Positions 8,428 through 14,786 of a stretch of DNA of 24,933 nt are shown in pieces. The position numbers were made by a program, and so were the translations under genes. The stretch comes from Opitutaceae bacterium (lineage in GTDB: Bacteria; Verrucomicrobiota; Verrucomicrobiia; Opitutales; Opitutaceae): assembly GCA_031254955.1 (NCBI GenBank), contig JAIRTK010000293.1:1-24933 (forward strand), in the 5' to 3' direction. The stretch's first letter is position 1, and each line of letters opens with the position of its first letter. The notes under the pieces are model-generated. The model was not told the origin of the DNA. It made no database searches and saw nothing but the letters and a program-made list of their open reading frames with translations.

Positions 8428-8474
8428 CCCCTCTTTTCCTCGTTCTTCTTTCTCTGTATTCTTCTTTATTCTTT
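8428..8474. repeat. Polypyrimidine simple-sequence tract
   Basis: A C/T-rich run with CTCGTTCTTCTTTCTC and TATTCTTCTTTATTC words. Its complement resembles the purine tract at 6336-6380 (GAATAAAGA and GAATACAGAG in both). It is the partner of that tract on the far side of the FAD oxidoreductase. Confidence 0.55.
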
Positions 8475-8522
8475 AAACGTGTTCGCCAACCCCGTTTTCG
8501 CCGTGAGTAAAGTTACGCGGAG

Positions 8523-8621
8523 CCGGTAGGGAGGCCTCTCCGAGGCCTCCGTCGGGCGGAGCGGGCGGCTTGAACTTTCATGAAGAAACGCGGGGCGTAG
8601 CCACGGAGGCCTCCCTGCCGG
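8523..8621 (+). repeat. REPIN-like element, copy A
   Basis: Starts CCGGTAGGGAGGCCTCTCCG and ends CGGAGGCCTCCCTGCCGG. Between them is GGCGGAGCGGGCGGCTTGAA, then TTTCATG. The same ends and middle occur at 11136-11246 (reverse), 14585-14656 (right half only) and 17750-17858, defining a family about 100-110 bp long. Confidence 0.75.
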
Positions 8622-8648
8622 TCAAAATCCAAAAAAAGGAGGAAAGAC

Positions 8649-8844
8649 GCTCGCGCAAGGAGCGGCGGCGTCCCGCCGCCGGACGAGGCGAAGCCTCGCC
8701 CGCTTGCGAGAGGCTGCGCGAACGCCTGCGGGTGGAGGGCTGCGCGAAGGCCCGTTTGTGCTTGGGCTACGCGAAAGGTCACGGGGGCAGAGCGCTCGCG
8801 TGGCTCGCGTCCGGCGGCGGGACGCCGCCGCTTCTTGCGCGAGC
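8649..8844. repeat. 196-bp element with 37-bp near-perfect inverted ends
   Basis: The left end reads GCTCGCGCAAGGAGCGGCGG then CGTCCCGCCGCCGGACG. The right end is its complement with one mismatch. The interior carries smaller palindromes such as GAGGCGAAGCCTC. A diverged relative is at 8261-8355. There is no open frame that looks like a transposase, so it could only move with help in trans. Confidence 0.7.
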
Positions 8845-8880
8845 ACCCTAGCGCCTTGGTGCGCCTCGACTTTGAATCGC

Positions 8881-9000
8881 CCGCCCACATTCCCCTTGCC
8901 CCCGCCGACATTCCTTCCGCCGACATTCCTTCCGCCCACATTCCTTCTGCCTCCATTCCCTCCGCCCGCATTTTCCCCCGCCTCCATTTCCCCGACCCCG
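8881..9000 (+). repeat. 15-bp tandem repeat upstream of the rodZ-like gene
   Basis: About seven degenerate units of CCGCCSACATTCCTT lie head to tail, ending about 100 bp before ATG 9104. The 978-bp gap 8126-9103 holds this array, the repeats listed above and the short AT-rich island; no gene is visible in it. Confidence 0.7.
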
Positions 9001-9103
9001 CCCCCAAGCCGCTTGTCAACCAAGCCGCGTTCGGACTAAAAAGCACGCCCGACATCCACTTCCTTCTTCCCCTTTCCCCGTCTTTTGCCCTTAACTTCCC
9101 ACC

Positions 9104-10009
9104 ATGCAATCCATCGGCGAACGTCTTGAAGAAGCCCGCAAACGCAAAGGCATCACCATTCGCGAAGCTGCGGAAGCCATCAAAATCCGCAGCGAATATC
9201 TCCACAAATTCGAAGGCAACCAATACGACATCCGCCTGCCCGAAATTTATGTGCGCGGATTTCTCCGCTCGTATGCCAATTACCTGAGACTGCCCGCCGA
9301 CAAAATCATCAACGACTACAACGCGCTCGGCCTCGCCGCCGCCGGCAAGTCGCGCCCGCCGCTGAGCCGCGAGGTTTACGGACGCATGGACATCTCGACC
9401 TCCGTCGCGCCGAAAGAGACGCCGTCCTCCGCCCCAGCGCAAACCGCGCAGCAATCCGCCGCCGCCTCGGCGGAAGGCCCCGCGCCGGGCGGAGCCAGCC
9501 CGGACGAACCGCCCCCCTCCATGCCGCGCAATCCCGCCACCTTTGTCCCCTATTCGTCCGGCGGACTGCCCATCGACAAAAAACTCCTCATCAAGGCCGG
9601 CGCCATCGCCGCCGGCACGCTCGTCATCATCATCGTGCTGCTCTGGGCGATCTTCAGCGGGCGCGGCGCGAAGACCGACCCCGCGACCGCGCAGACCGCC
9701 GTGCCGTCCGAAGTCTGGCTGCGCCCGCAAGCCGGCGAACCCGTGCTCGCGCTGGTGTCCAAAAACGGCCCTGTCCTCGTGAAAGCCAGCATGGCGTCCG
9801 GCGGCGCCATCCTCTACCAAGGCACCATCCCGGCTGGCGAATCGCGCGTGATCCCGCGTCGTGGCGCGCTGCGCATCGAGGCCGAGCCGTTCCAGAACCT
9901 CGACATGGAAATCGGCGGCACGCGTTATTCCATGCCCGAACCGCGCCGGGCGGACGGCACGCCCGACACCGTCTCCCTGCGCAGCGCCGCCGATGTCGCC
10001 GCGCCCTGA
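9104..10009 (+). CDS. RodZ-like helix-turn-helix membrane protein
   Basis: Protein of 301 residues with the RodZ layout. A cytoplasmic HTH_25-type domain covers residues 1-72 (MQSIGERLEEARKRKGITI, then LPEIYVRGFLRSYANYL, the family hallmark). An Ala/Pro-rich linker at about 95-150 follows. One transmembrane helix lies at about 163-185 (GAIAAGTLVIIIVLLWAIF), then an extracytoplasmic beta-rich domain at about 200-300 (DUF4115-like). RodZ links the MreB cytoskeleton to the wall machinery in rod-shaped cells; related proteins may act as transcription regulators, so the cell-shape role is inferred. The ATG is preceded by CTTCCCACC with no Shine-Dalgarno match. The gene leads a short plus-strand run with yhbY-like and ACT genes, about 205 bp upstream of the former. 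Confidence 0.82.
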   Translation: MQSIGERLEEARKRKGITIREAAEAIKIRSEYLHKFEGNQYDIRLPEIYVRGFLRSYANYLRLPADKIINDYNALGLAAAGKSRPPLSREVYGRMDISTSVAPKETPSSAPAQTAQQSAAASAEGPAPGGASPDEPPPSMPRNPATFVPYSSGGLPIDKKLLIKAGAIAAGTLVIIIVLLWAIFSGRGAKTDPATAQTAVPSEVWLRPQAGEPVLALVSKNGPVLVKASMASGGAILYQGTIPAGESRVIPRRGALRIEAEPFQNLDMEIGGTRYSMPEPRRADGTPDTVSLRSAADVAAP

Positions 10010-10051
10010 CTGGCCCGGCGGAAACGCACCGCGCAACCAACGCACGCCAAG

Positions 10052-10174
10052 CCCCAACGCACGCCGCGCAACTCCTCCACACCACCGGCTGCGACGCCAT
10101 CACCAACGCCCACCGCGCCCCCAACGCACGCCGCGCAACCGGCGGCCCGTCGGTTGCGCGATGGCGGCTCCGCC
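10052..10174. repeat. Direct repeat and hairpins between the rodZ-like and yhbY-like genes
   Basis: CCCCAACGCACGCCGCGCAA occurs at 10052 and again at 10118. The second copy runs into a perfect 10-bp inverted repeat (CGCGCAACCG at 10132-10141, CGGTTGCGCG at 10151-10160), then a short GGCGGCTCCGCC hairpin at 10163-10174. There is no T-run, so terminator function is doubtful. Confidence 0.5.
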
Positions 10175-10214
10175 ACACACTGCCTTTCCCTATCCGACAG
10201 CCTCCTAGCCGGCG

Positions 10215-10478
10215 TTGAAAAAAACACGTCTTCGCGGCATGGGCCAGCTTCTCGCGCCCGCCCTCAAGCTCGGCAAGGCCGGCCTCACGCCTGCCGCGTT
10301 TCTCAGCGAGTTGCAACGCGCGCTCGACGCGCAGACGCTCGTCAAGCTGCGCTTTCTCGGGACCGGCCTGCGGGAACGCGCCGCGCTCCGCGGGCAAATC
10401 GCCTCCGAGGGCCGCTGCGCCTGCGTCGGTGCGGTGGGCGCCACGGCCTTGTTTTACCGCCCGAAAAAAGAAAACTGA
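10215..10478 (+). CDS. yhbY: YhbY-family (CRM domain) ribosome-assembly RNA-binding protein
   Basis: An 87-residue single-CRM-domain protein, the normal length of bacterial YhbY, which binds pre-50S particles. Typical features are LAPALKLGKAGLTPAAFLSE near the N-terminus, LVKLRFLGTGLRERA with the GxxG-type RNA-binding loop, and the final strand VGAVGATALFYRPKKEN. The frame starts at a TTG (10215); the next ATG (10239) would cut MKKTRLRG, a basic segment common in the family, so TTG is preferred although no strong ribosome-binding site supports it. It is followed 39 bp later by the ACT gene and is probably co-transcribed with it. Confidence 0.85.
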   Translation: MKKTRLRGMGQLLAPALKLGKAGLTPAAFLSELQRALDAQTLVKLRFLGTGLRERAALRGQIASEGRCACVGAVGATALFYRPKKEN

Positions 10479-10517
10479 CTCCGCGTGGCGGCGTGCCAGA
10501 GTGCTTTCCCCGCAGCC

Positions 10518-10973
10518 ATGTCCGCCGAAATCACTTCCTATTCCAGCGACCCGGTGAGGCAGTTTTCCGTTTTCATCGAAAACCGCATCGGGCGCCTGCG
10601 CGATCTCACCGCGCTTTTCGCGGAGCACGATGTCCACATCGTCGCCGTCACCGCGCTCGACACCACGCACAGCACGATCCTGCGCATCGTGGTTGACGAC
10701 CCTGACCGCGCGCGGGAGCTGATGATCAACAACGATTTTCCCTACACGGAAACCGACGTGCTGGCGGTGGGCATCACGAGCGAGGCCGACCTCGGCAAAA
10801 TCCTCGCCGCGCTTTTCGAGGCGGAGATCAACATCCACTACCTGTATGGTTTTATAAAACGCCCCGGTGAAAAATCCGCGCTGGCGCTGCACGTGGAATA
10901 CCCCGAGGAGGCCGCGCGCTGCCTGTTCCTTTGCGGCTACGCCATTCTCGGCCAGCGCGACATCTCGCGATGA
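10518..10973 (+). CDS. ACT-domain protein (tandem ACT, acetolactate synthase small-subunit-like)
   Basis: A 151-residue protein made of two ACT-type modules. The first, about 11-75, has FSVFIENRIGRLRDLTALFA, a textbook ACT opening with the ligand-loop Gly/Arg, followed by DVHIVAVTALDTTHSTILRI. The second, about 82-150, has LGKILAALFEAEINIHYLYG. ACT domains bind small amino acids and usually regulate partner enzymes. With no enzyme domain attached, this is likely a free-standing amino-acid sensor. A GTG 33 bases upstream (10485) is possible, but ATG 10518 (MSAEITSYSSD) fits better. Neighbours give no clue to its partner. Confidence 0.8.
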   Translation: MSAEITSYSSDPVRQFSVFIENRIGRLRDLTALFAEHDVHIVAVTALDTTHSTILRIVVDDPDRARELMINNDFPYTETDVLAVGITSEADLGKILAALFEAEINIHYLYGFIKRPGEKSALALHVEYPEEAARCLFLCGYAILGQRDISR

Positions 10974-11021
10974 GCCGGCGCGAAGGCGAACCGCGCGGCG
11001 CAAGTGTCCTCGCCCCTGAAA

Positions 11022-11073
11022 GTGGCACGGGCGGGACGCCAGAGGGATTGAGTGGCAGGGCGACTCGCCCGTG
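11022..11073. repeat. GTGGCACGG-type palindromic repeat, copy 2
   Basis: GTGGCACGGGCGGGACGCC at 11022-11040 is followed by AGTGGCAGGGCGACTCGCCC and GTGG. The first part matches the complement of 87-105 and the second matches 38-60, so this is the same family as the element at the window start. Confidence 0.5.
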
Positions 11074-11135
11074 GGTTTGTGTTGGAGCTTTTTCGGTTTA
11101 TTTCGTCGCAACCGCAAGAGGACTGGTGCGGGAGC

Positions 11136-11246
11136 GCCGGCAGGGAGGCCTTTCTGAGGCCTCTACGAGAATGCCTCGATTTCCCCATGAAAAGTCAAAC
11201 CGCCAGCCCCGTTCGGCGGAGGCCTCGGAGAGGCCTCCCTACCGGC
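11136..11246 (-). repeat. REPIN-like element, copy B (reverse)
   Basis: Begins GCCGGCAGGGAGGCCTTTCT and ends GGCCTCGGAGAGGCCTCCCT then ACCGGC. Its interior, ATTTCCCCATGAAAAGTCAA followed by ACCGCC, is the reverse complement of the interior of copies C and D. It lies between the ACT gene and the LacI gene. Confidence 0.75.
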
Positions 11247-11306
11247 GCTCTCGCGCCCAAGGCTCGTTTCCCATGCGACGGTATAATCAGGAAATGCTCT
11301 AAAAAC

Positions 11307-11451
11307 GCGCGCCGGGCTTCGCGCTTGGCGGAGGGGATTTCGTGGCGCGGGCGCGGCTTTGCAGGTTTACGCTTACGCCGCTCTCCTCATTCGCGCGCCG
11401 GGCTTTGTGTCTGGCGGGGGTCATTTTGTGGTGTGGATGCTGCTTTGCAGG
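11307..11451. repeat. Diverged 59-bp direct duplication at the 3' end of the lacI-type gene
   Basis: 11307-11365 and 11393-11451 align over 59 bases without gaps at roughly three-quarters identity; both open GCGCGCCGGGCTT and close GCTTTGCAGG. The right copy contains the stop codon (11421-11423) and last codons of the LacI-type gene; the left copy still reads LQS-x4-TK on the minus strand. It looks like an old partial duplication of a gene end. The gap 10974-11420 contains only this and the repeats above. Confidence 0.6.
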
Positions 11452-12575
11452 CGGGTGTTGCGTTTGAGCCAGCCGTCGTGCCATTCGTTCCAGTCGTCGA
11501 TCCAGCGGAATTCGGTGAGGGTGGTTTGCGGGTGCCCGGGCAGGCCGAGTTCGTTGCGCGTCAGCAACGCCACGAGATGGCTGCACGCGTGCCGGCCCAC
11601 GAGGTAGGAGGCTTGGTCGATGCCGCATGAACGCGCGTCGGCGTGGTGGATGTTCATGTTGCAGTAGCGCACGCGCGCCGGGGCCGGGCGGCCCGTGGTC
11701 TGCGCATATTCCAGGGGGAAATCGCAGCCCGCGCTGATCACGGCATCGGGCCGGGTCGCGCGGAACCATGCGTGCAGGTCGTTTTTCCCGGCGGGCGCGC
11801 CGCGGACGGGGAGCCGCGGCTTCGCTTTCGGGGATGAGGCCGTCATCAGTTCCCAGGTCACGGCGGACAATTCATGGATGGGGAGTTGCCGCCTGGCGGG
11901 CAGGTGGTGCTGGTAGAAGAGAAACGCCGACTGCCAGAGGTGCAGCACTTTGGTGTCGTCGCTGGTGTTCAGGCAGAGTCCGATGCGTTTGCAGCCCGAT
12001 TGGGCGAGCATTTCCGTGGCTTTCAGCATGGCGCGGTAATAGTCCGTCGTCACGCGGTCCACCTCGGGGTTGGCCAGCGAGTAGCCGCAGGCGACGGTGG
12101 CGAAGTGCTGCCAGTCGAGCGAGAGCGTGGCGCCCGGCTCGCGAAAGGCGCTCGTGATCAGGCCGCGGATGCCGCGGTTGCGGAGCATGCGGCCGAGTCC
12201 CGTCTGCGTCAGGCCCGGCGCCCGCAGATGGAAGACTTCCATGCGGTAGCCAAGCTCTCCGGCGCGGTCCGCCGCGCCCAGGTAGTAGTCGGCTTGCGAA
12301 TACGAGACCCAGCCGGCGAGTTGCGCGTTGTCGCTGAGAAAGGCCAGCGTTTCCTGGTATTTCACGGTCTTGCTGTTGCGCAGGTGCCACATGAGCCGCG
12401 AGATTTGCGGGTCGGGTTTGTAACCGAGTTTTTTCGCGGCGATTTGCACGCGTTTGCGTGTCTGGAGGCTGATGCGCGGGTGGTTGCGCAAGCCCATGGA
12501 GGCGGCGGCCAGCGACACGCCGGCTTCGCGGGCGACTTTCACCAGAGTGGCGCGATCATCGGGGTCGGAGGGCAT
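11421..12575 (-). CDS. LacI-family transcriptional regulator
   Basis: DNA-binding sugar-responsive regulator of 384 residues. The N-terminal LacI headpiece spans about 9-58: ATLVKVAREAGVSLAAASM is the helix-turn-helix, and RVQIAAKKLGYKPDP is the end of the headpiece with the hinge helix. The rest is a periplasmic-binding-protein-like sensor domain (TVACGYSLANPEVDRVTTD, KRIGLCLN, AVISAGCDFP). The C-terminal part does not tell the ligand. ATG 12575 was chosen because the headpiece starts nine residues later; the open frame extends to 12617. It lies last in a run of same-strand glycan genes and is the obvious candidate to control them and the divergent GH38/GH2 promoter. Confidence 0.9.
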   Translation of the reverse strand: MPSDPDDRATLVKVAREAGVSLAAASMGLRNHPRISLQTRKRVQIAAKKLGYKPDPQISRLMWHLRNSKTVKYQETLAFLSDNAQLAGWVSYSQADYYLGAADRAGELGYRMEVFHLRAPGLTQTGLGRMLRNRGIRGLITSAFREPGATLSLDWQHFATVACGYSLANPEVDRVTTDYYRAMLKATEMLAQSGCKRIGLCLNTSDDTKVLHLWQSAFLFYQHHLPARRQLPIHELSAVTWELMTASSPKAKPRLPVRGAPAGKNDLHAWFRATRPDAVISAGCDFPLEYAQTTGRPAPARVRYCNMNIHHADARSCGIDQASYLVGRHACSHLVALLTRNELGLPGHPQTTLTEFRWIDDWNEWHDGWLKRNTRLQSSIHTTK

Positions 12576-12663
12576 GGCGCAGAGTGGTTGGAAAAGACAT
12601 GCGGGAAACCAGTGCAAAAATCGAGAGGGGAATTTTCTGGCGGGTGCGTTTCAAAACCAAGCT

Positions 12664-13067
12664 AGGCCTTCTTGTCCCTCCCCCTCGTTCTCGTTCTTCG
12701 TTCTCGTTCTCTCTTCGTTTTTTTTGTTCTCTTTCTTCGTTCCTCTTTCTCGTTCCTCGTTCTCGTTCTCGTTCTCGTTCTCCGTTTTTTCTCCTCGTTC
12801 TCGTTCTTCTCCCCTCGTTCTCGGTCCTCTTTCTCTTTCCTCTTTCTTCTTTCTTCTTTCTCTTCCGTGCGGTGCCGCCGAGGGAGGAGGGGAGAGTAGG
12901 AAGGGGAAGAGAAAGAGGAAGGAGAAGGGGAAGGGGAAAGGGAAGAGGAGGAGAAAGATAAAGATAAAGAGGAAAGAGGAAAGAGAGTGAAGGGGGGAGC
13001 ACGAGGTGGGGGAATGGAGAGAACGAGAACGAGAACGAAGAACGAGAACGAGGGGGGGGGGAGGGGG
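12664..13067. repeat. Large polypyrimidine/polypurine palindrome H1
   Basis: About 200 bp of almost pure C/T (CTCGTT, TTCTCG and CTTTCTT words) is followed, after a short GTGCGGTGCCGCCG centre near 12870, by about 185 bp of almost pure A/G. The outer ends pair well: left TCGTTCTCGTTCTTCGTTCT at about 12685 is the complement of the right-end AACGAG array at 13020-13051, which has one extra AACGAG unit. The inner parts pair only loosely. It fills the gap between the LacI and URO-D-like genes. No gene is credible inside it. Confidence 0.85.
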
Positions 13068-13069
13068 GA

Positions 13070-14095
13070 TCATGTTTTGCGCGCGAGGGACTCCCAGCTT
13101 TGGAAAACCTGACGCACGTTTTCCGGTTTGGCGCCGGGGCCGAATTCGCATTGGGCGATGCAGCCGCCGTCGGCCCACAGGGTGTCGCGCACGCGGCGCA
13201 CCGCCGCGTCTATGTCGGCGGGCGTCCCGTGCGGCAGCATGTGCTGGCGGTCGATTTCGCCCCAGAAGGAGATTTTTCCGCGAAAGGGCGCGAGCCGGTC
13301 GAGGCCGATGCAGAAGAGCTGGGCGTTGATCGCGTCCAGCCCGAGTTCGACGAGGTGCGGGAGGATGGCGAGGTTCATGCCGTCGGAGTGCATGAAGATT
13401 TTTTTCCCGTGGCCGTGCGCGATGGCGATGTAGTCGCGGTAAAGGGGTTTGAACACTTCCTCCCAGAGCCGGGGGTTGATGAGGAGGTTTTGCTGCGAGC
13501 CCCAGTCGTCCATCATCATCAGGCCGTCCACGCCGGTCTTTGCCCAGCACTCCAGCAGCTCGCAGTAGAAGGCGTGCATTTTTTCCAAAAACGCGGACAG
13601 GCCGGCGGGGCGCGTGACGAGGTCCATGTAAAGCTCGGGCGAGCCGCGCAGGAATTGCAGTTGCTCGAAGGGGCGCGGGCAGCAGTCGCCCATCACGAAC
13701 TTGTCCGTCGAGGCGCAGAAGCGGTTGACGGTGGCGCGGTCGAACGCGAGCCATTCGACGGGGAAGTGGACGCGGCTGGTGTCCGCCCAGCCTTCTTCGC
13801 CGGGCGCGATGAGGGGGTGCTTGACCTCGCCGATGACGCCGCGCTGGGCGTTGGTGAAGACGGCGCCCCAGGCATCGGTGGACTCGCCGATTTCGTAAGG
13901 GTCGCCCCGGTTGATGGGTGGCGTGGAGAACACCGAGGGCGCGGTGACGATGTCCGCCGGGAAATCCTCGCGGAGGGAGTTTACCTCGGCGGGATACCGT
14001 TCCTCGGCCCACGGGAGGAGCCAGAGCTGGCGCGGGGCGCGGGCGGTTTTGTTGGAAAACTCAAGGGTGCGTTTGACGAGTTCGCGGGAGGTCAT
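13070..14095 (-). CDS. Uroporphyrinogen-decarboxylase-family protein
   Basis: A 341-residue member of the URO-D/cobalamin-methyltransferase superfamily. It starts MTSRELVKRTLEF and has the TIM-barrel pattern of the family: DCCPRPFEQLQFLRG, GVDGLMMMDDWGSQQNLLI, LWEEVFKPLY, KKIFMHSDGMNLAILPHLV, GLDAINAQL and, near the end, GGCIAQCEFGPGAKPENV. A true HemE would lie with haem genes; this subtype occurs in carbohydrate clusters and its substrate is unknown (methyl transfer or decarboxylation are possible). ATG 14095 fits the family start better than the in-frame codon at 14122. The gene is enclosed by palindrome H1 on one side and H2 on the other. Confidence 0.82.
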   Translation of the reverse strand: MTSRELVKRTLEFSNKTARAPRQLWLLPWAEERYPAEVNSLREDFPADIVTAPSVFSTPPINRGDPYEIGESTDAWGAVFTNAQRGVIGEVKHPLIAPGEEGWADTSRVHFPVEWLAFDRATVNRFCASTDKFVMGDCCPRPFEQLQFLRGSPELYMDLVTRPAGLSAFLEKMHAFYCELLECWAKTGVDGLMMMDDWGSQQNLLINPRLWEEVFKPLYRDYIAIAHGHGKKIFMHSDGMNLAILPHLVELGLDAINAQLFCIGLDRLAPFRGKISFWGEIDRQHMLPHGTPADIDAAVRRVRDTLWADGGCIAQCEFGPGAKPENVRQVFQSWESLARKT

Positions 14096-14147
14096 GGGAG
14101 AGGCGGGGAGGGGGCAACCCAAAGTGATGTCATCGCCGGGATATTTT

Positions 14148-14423
14148 CTCTTTCCGCCTTCCTCGTTCTTGTTTCTTCGTTCTTCTTTCTTTGTTCCTTT
14201 TTCTTCGTTCCTCGTTCTTCGTTCCTCTTTCTTCTTTATCTTTCCTCTTGTCAGGTTCCTCGCTTCGCTCGGAACGCTTTTGTCAGGAACGGGCAGGGAG
14301 GGCTGAGCGAAGCGAGAGGGCTGACAAGAGGAAAGATAAAGAGGAAAGAAGAAAGAAGAACGAGGAACGAAGAACGAAGAAGGCGGAGAGAAGGAGGAAG
14401 AAGGCGGAGAGAAGAAAGATGGA
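14148..14423. repeat. Large polypyrimidine/polypurine palindrome H2
   Basis: The left arm, about 14150-14254, is C/T-rich (TTCGTTCTTC, TTCCTCGTTC) and ends CTTTATCTTTCCTCTTGTCAG. The right arm begins CTGACAAGAGGAAAGATAAA at 14321, its exact complement for 20 bases, and continues with GAACGAGGAACGAAGAACGA. The apex holds a second hairpin: CCTCGCTTCGCTC (14258-14270) against GAGCGAAGCGAG (14304-14315). The design matches H1 at 12664-13067, and ATAAAGAGGAAAGA is shared with it. Confidence 0.87.
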
Positions 14424-14470
14424 GTGGCACGAGTTTGAGTTGCACTCGAGGTGGGGGAGGCGTGTTTGGG

Positions 14471-14530
14471 CGTGGATGGACGTGGATGGGCGTGGAGGGA
14501 CTTGGGTGGACGTGGATGAGTGTGGATGGG
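14471..14530 (+). repeat. 10-bp tandem repeat
   Basis: Six units of CGTGGATGGR lie exactly head to tail (one unit degenerate) right after palindrome H2. It is not inside a credible gene. A 10-bp unit is close to one helical turn, so the phase is kept along the DNA face. Confidence 0.7.
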
Positions 14531-14584
14531 TGTGTTTTGGGCGTGTTTGGGAATTTGGTTTTTGCCGTGCCTGATGTCAGGCGG

Positions 14585-14656
14585 GGCGGACGGTGGGAAT
14601 TTTCATGGGGAAATCGAAGCGTTTTCGCGGAGGCCTCGGAGAGGCCTCCCTACCGG
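14585..14656 (+). repeat. REPIN-like element, copy C (right half)
   Basis: Only the interior and right end are present: GGCGGACGGTGGGAATTTTC, then ATGGGGAAATCGAAGCGTTT, ending GCGGAGGCCTCGGAGAGGCC and TCCCTACCGG. The left GGAGGCC end is missing. The gap 14096-14786 otherwise contains palindrome H2 and the 10-bp array; the last 130 bp show nothing else. Confidence 0.7.
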
Positions 14657-14786
14657 GTTCGGCCATGCGTTCAAGGGGGCGGGATTTTGCATCACGGTGG
14701 GAGGCGGGGTTGGCGAACAAGTTTGATGAAGGGAGCGGCGGGGAGAGACGCGGCGTGGCGCGGGCGGCGCGGGAGCCGGGCGGGTG

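Noticed and set aside
10132..10174. Hairpins after the rodZ-like gene as a terminator.
   Set aside because: Perfect stems but no T-run on either strand.
12651..14012. A 453-codon minus-strand frame entering palindrome H1 with Arg/Glu-rich peptide.
   Set aside because: It is out of frame with the URO-D-like gene and translates purine-rich repeats; low-complexity artefact.
13070..14095. Naming the URO-D-like protein HemE.
   Set aside because: No haem genes nearby and the protein belongs by context to the sugar-locus subtype; substrate unknown.
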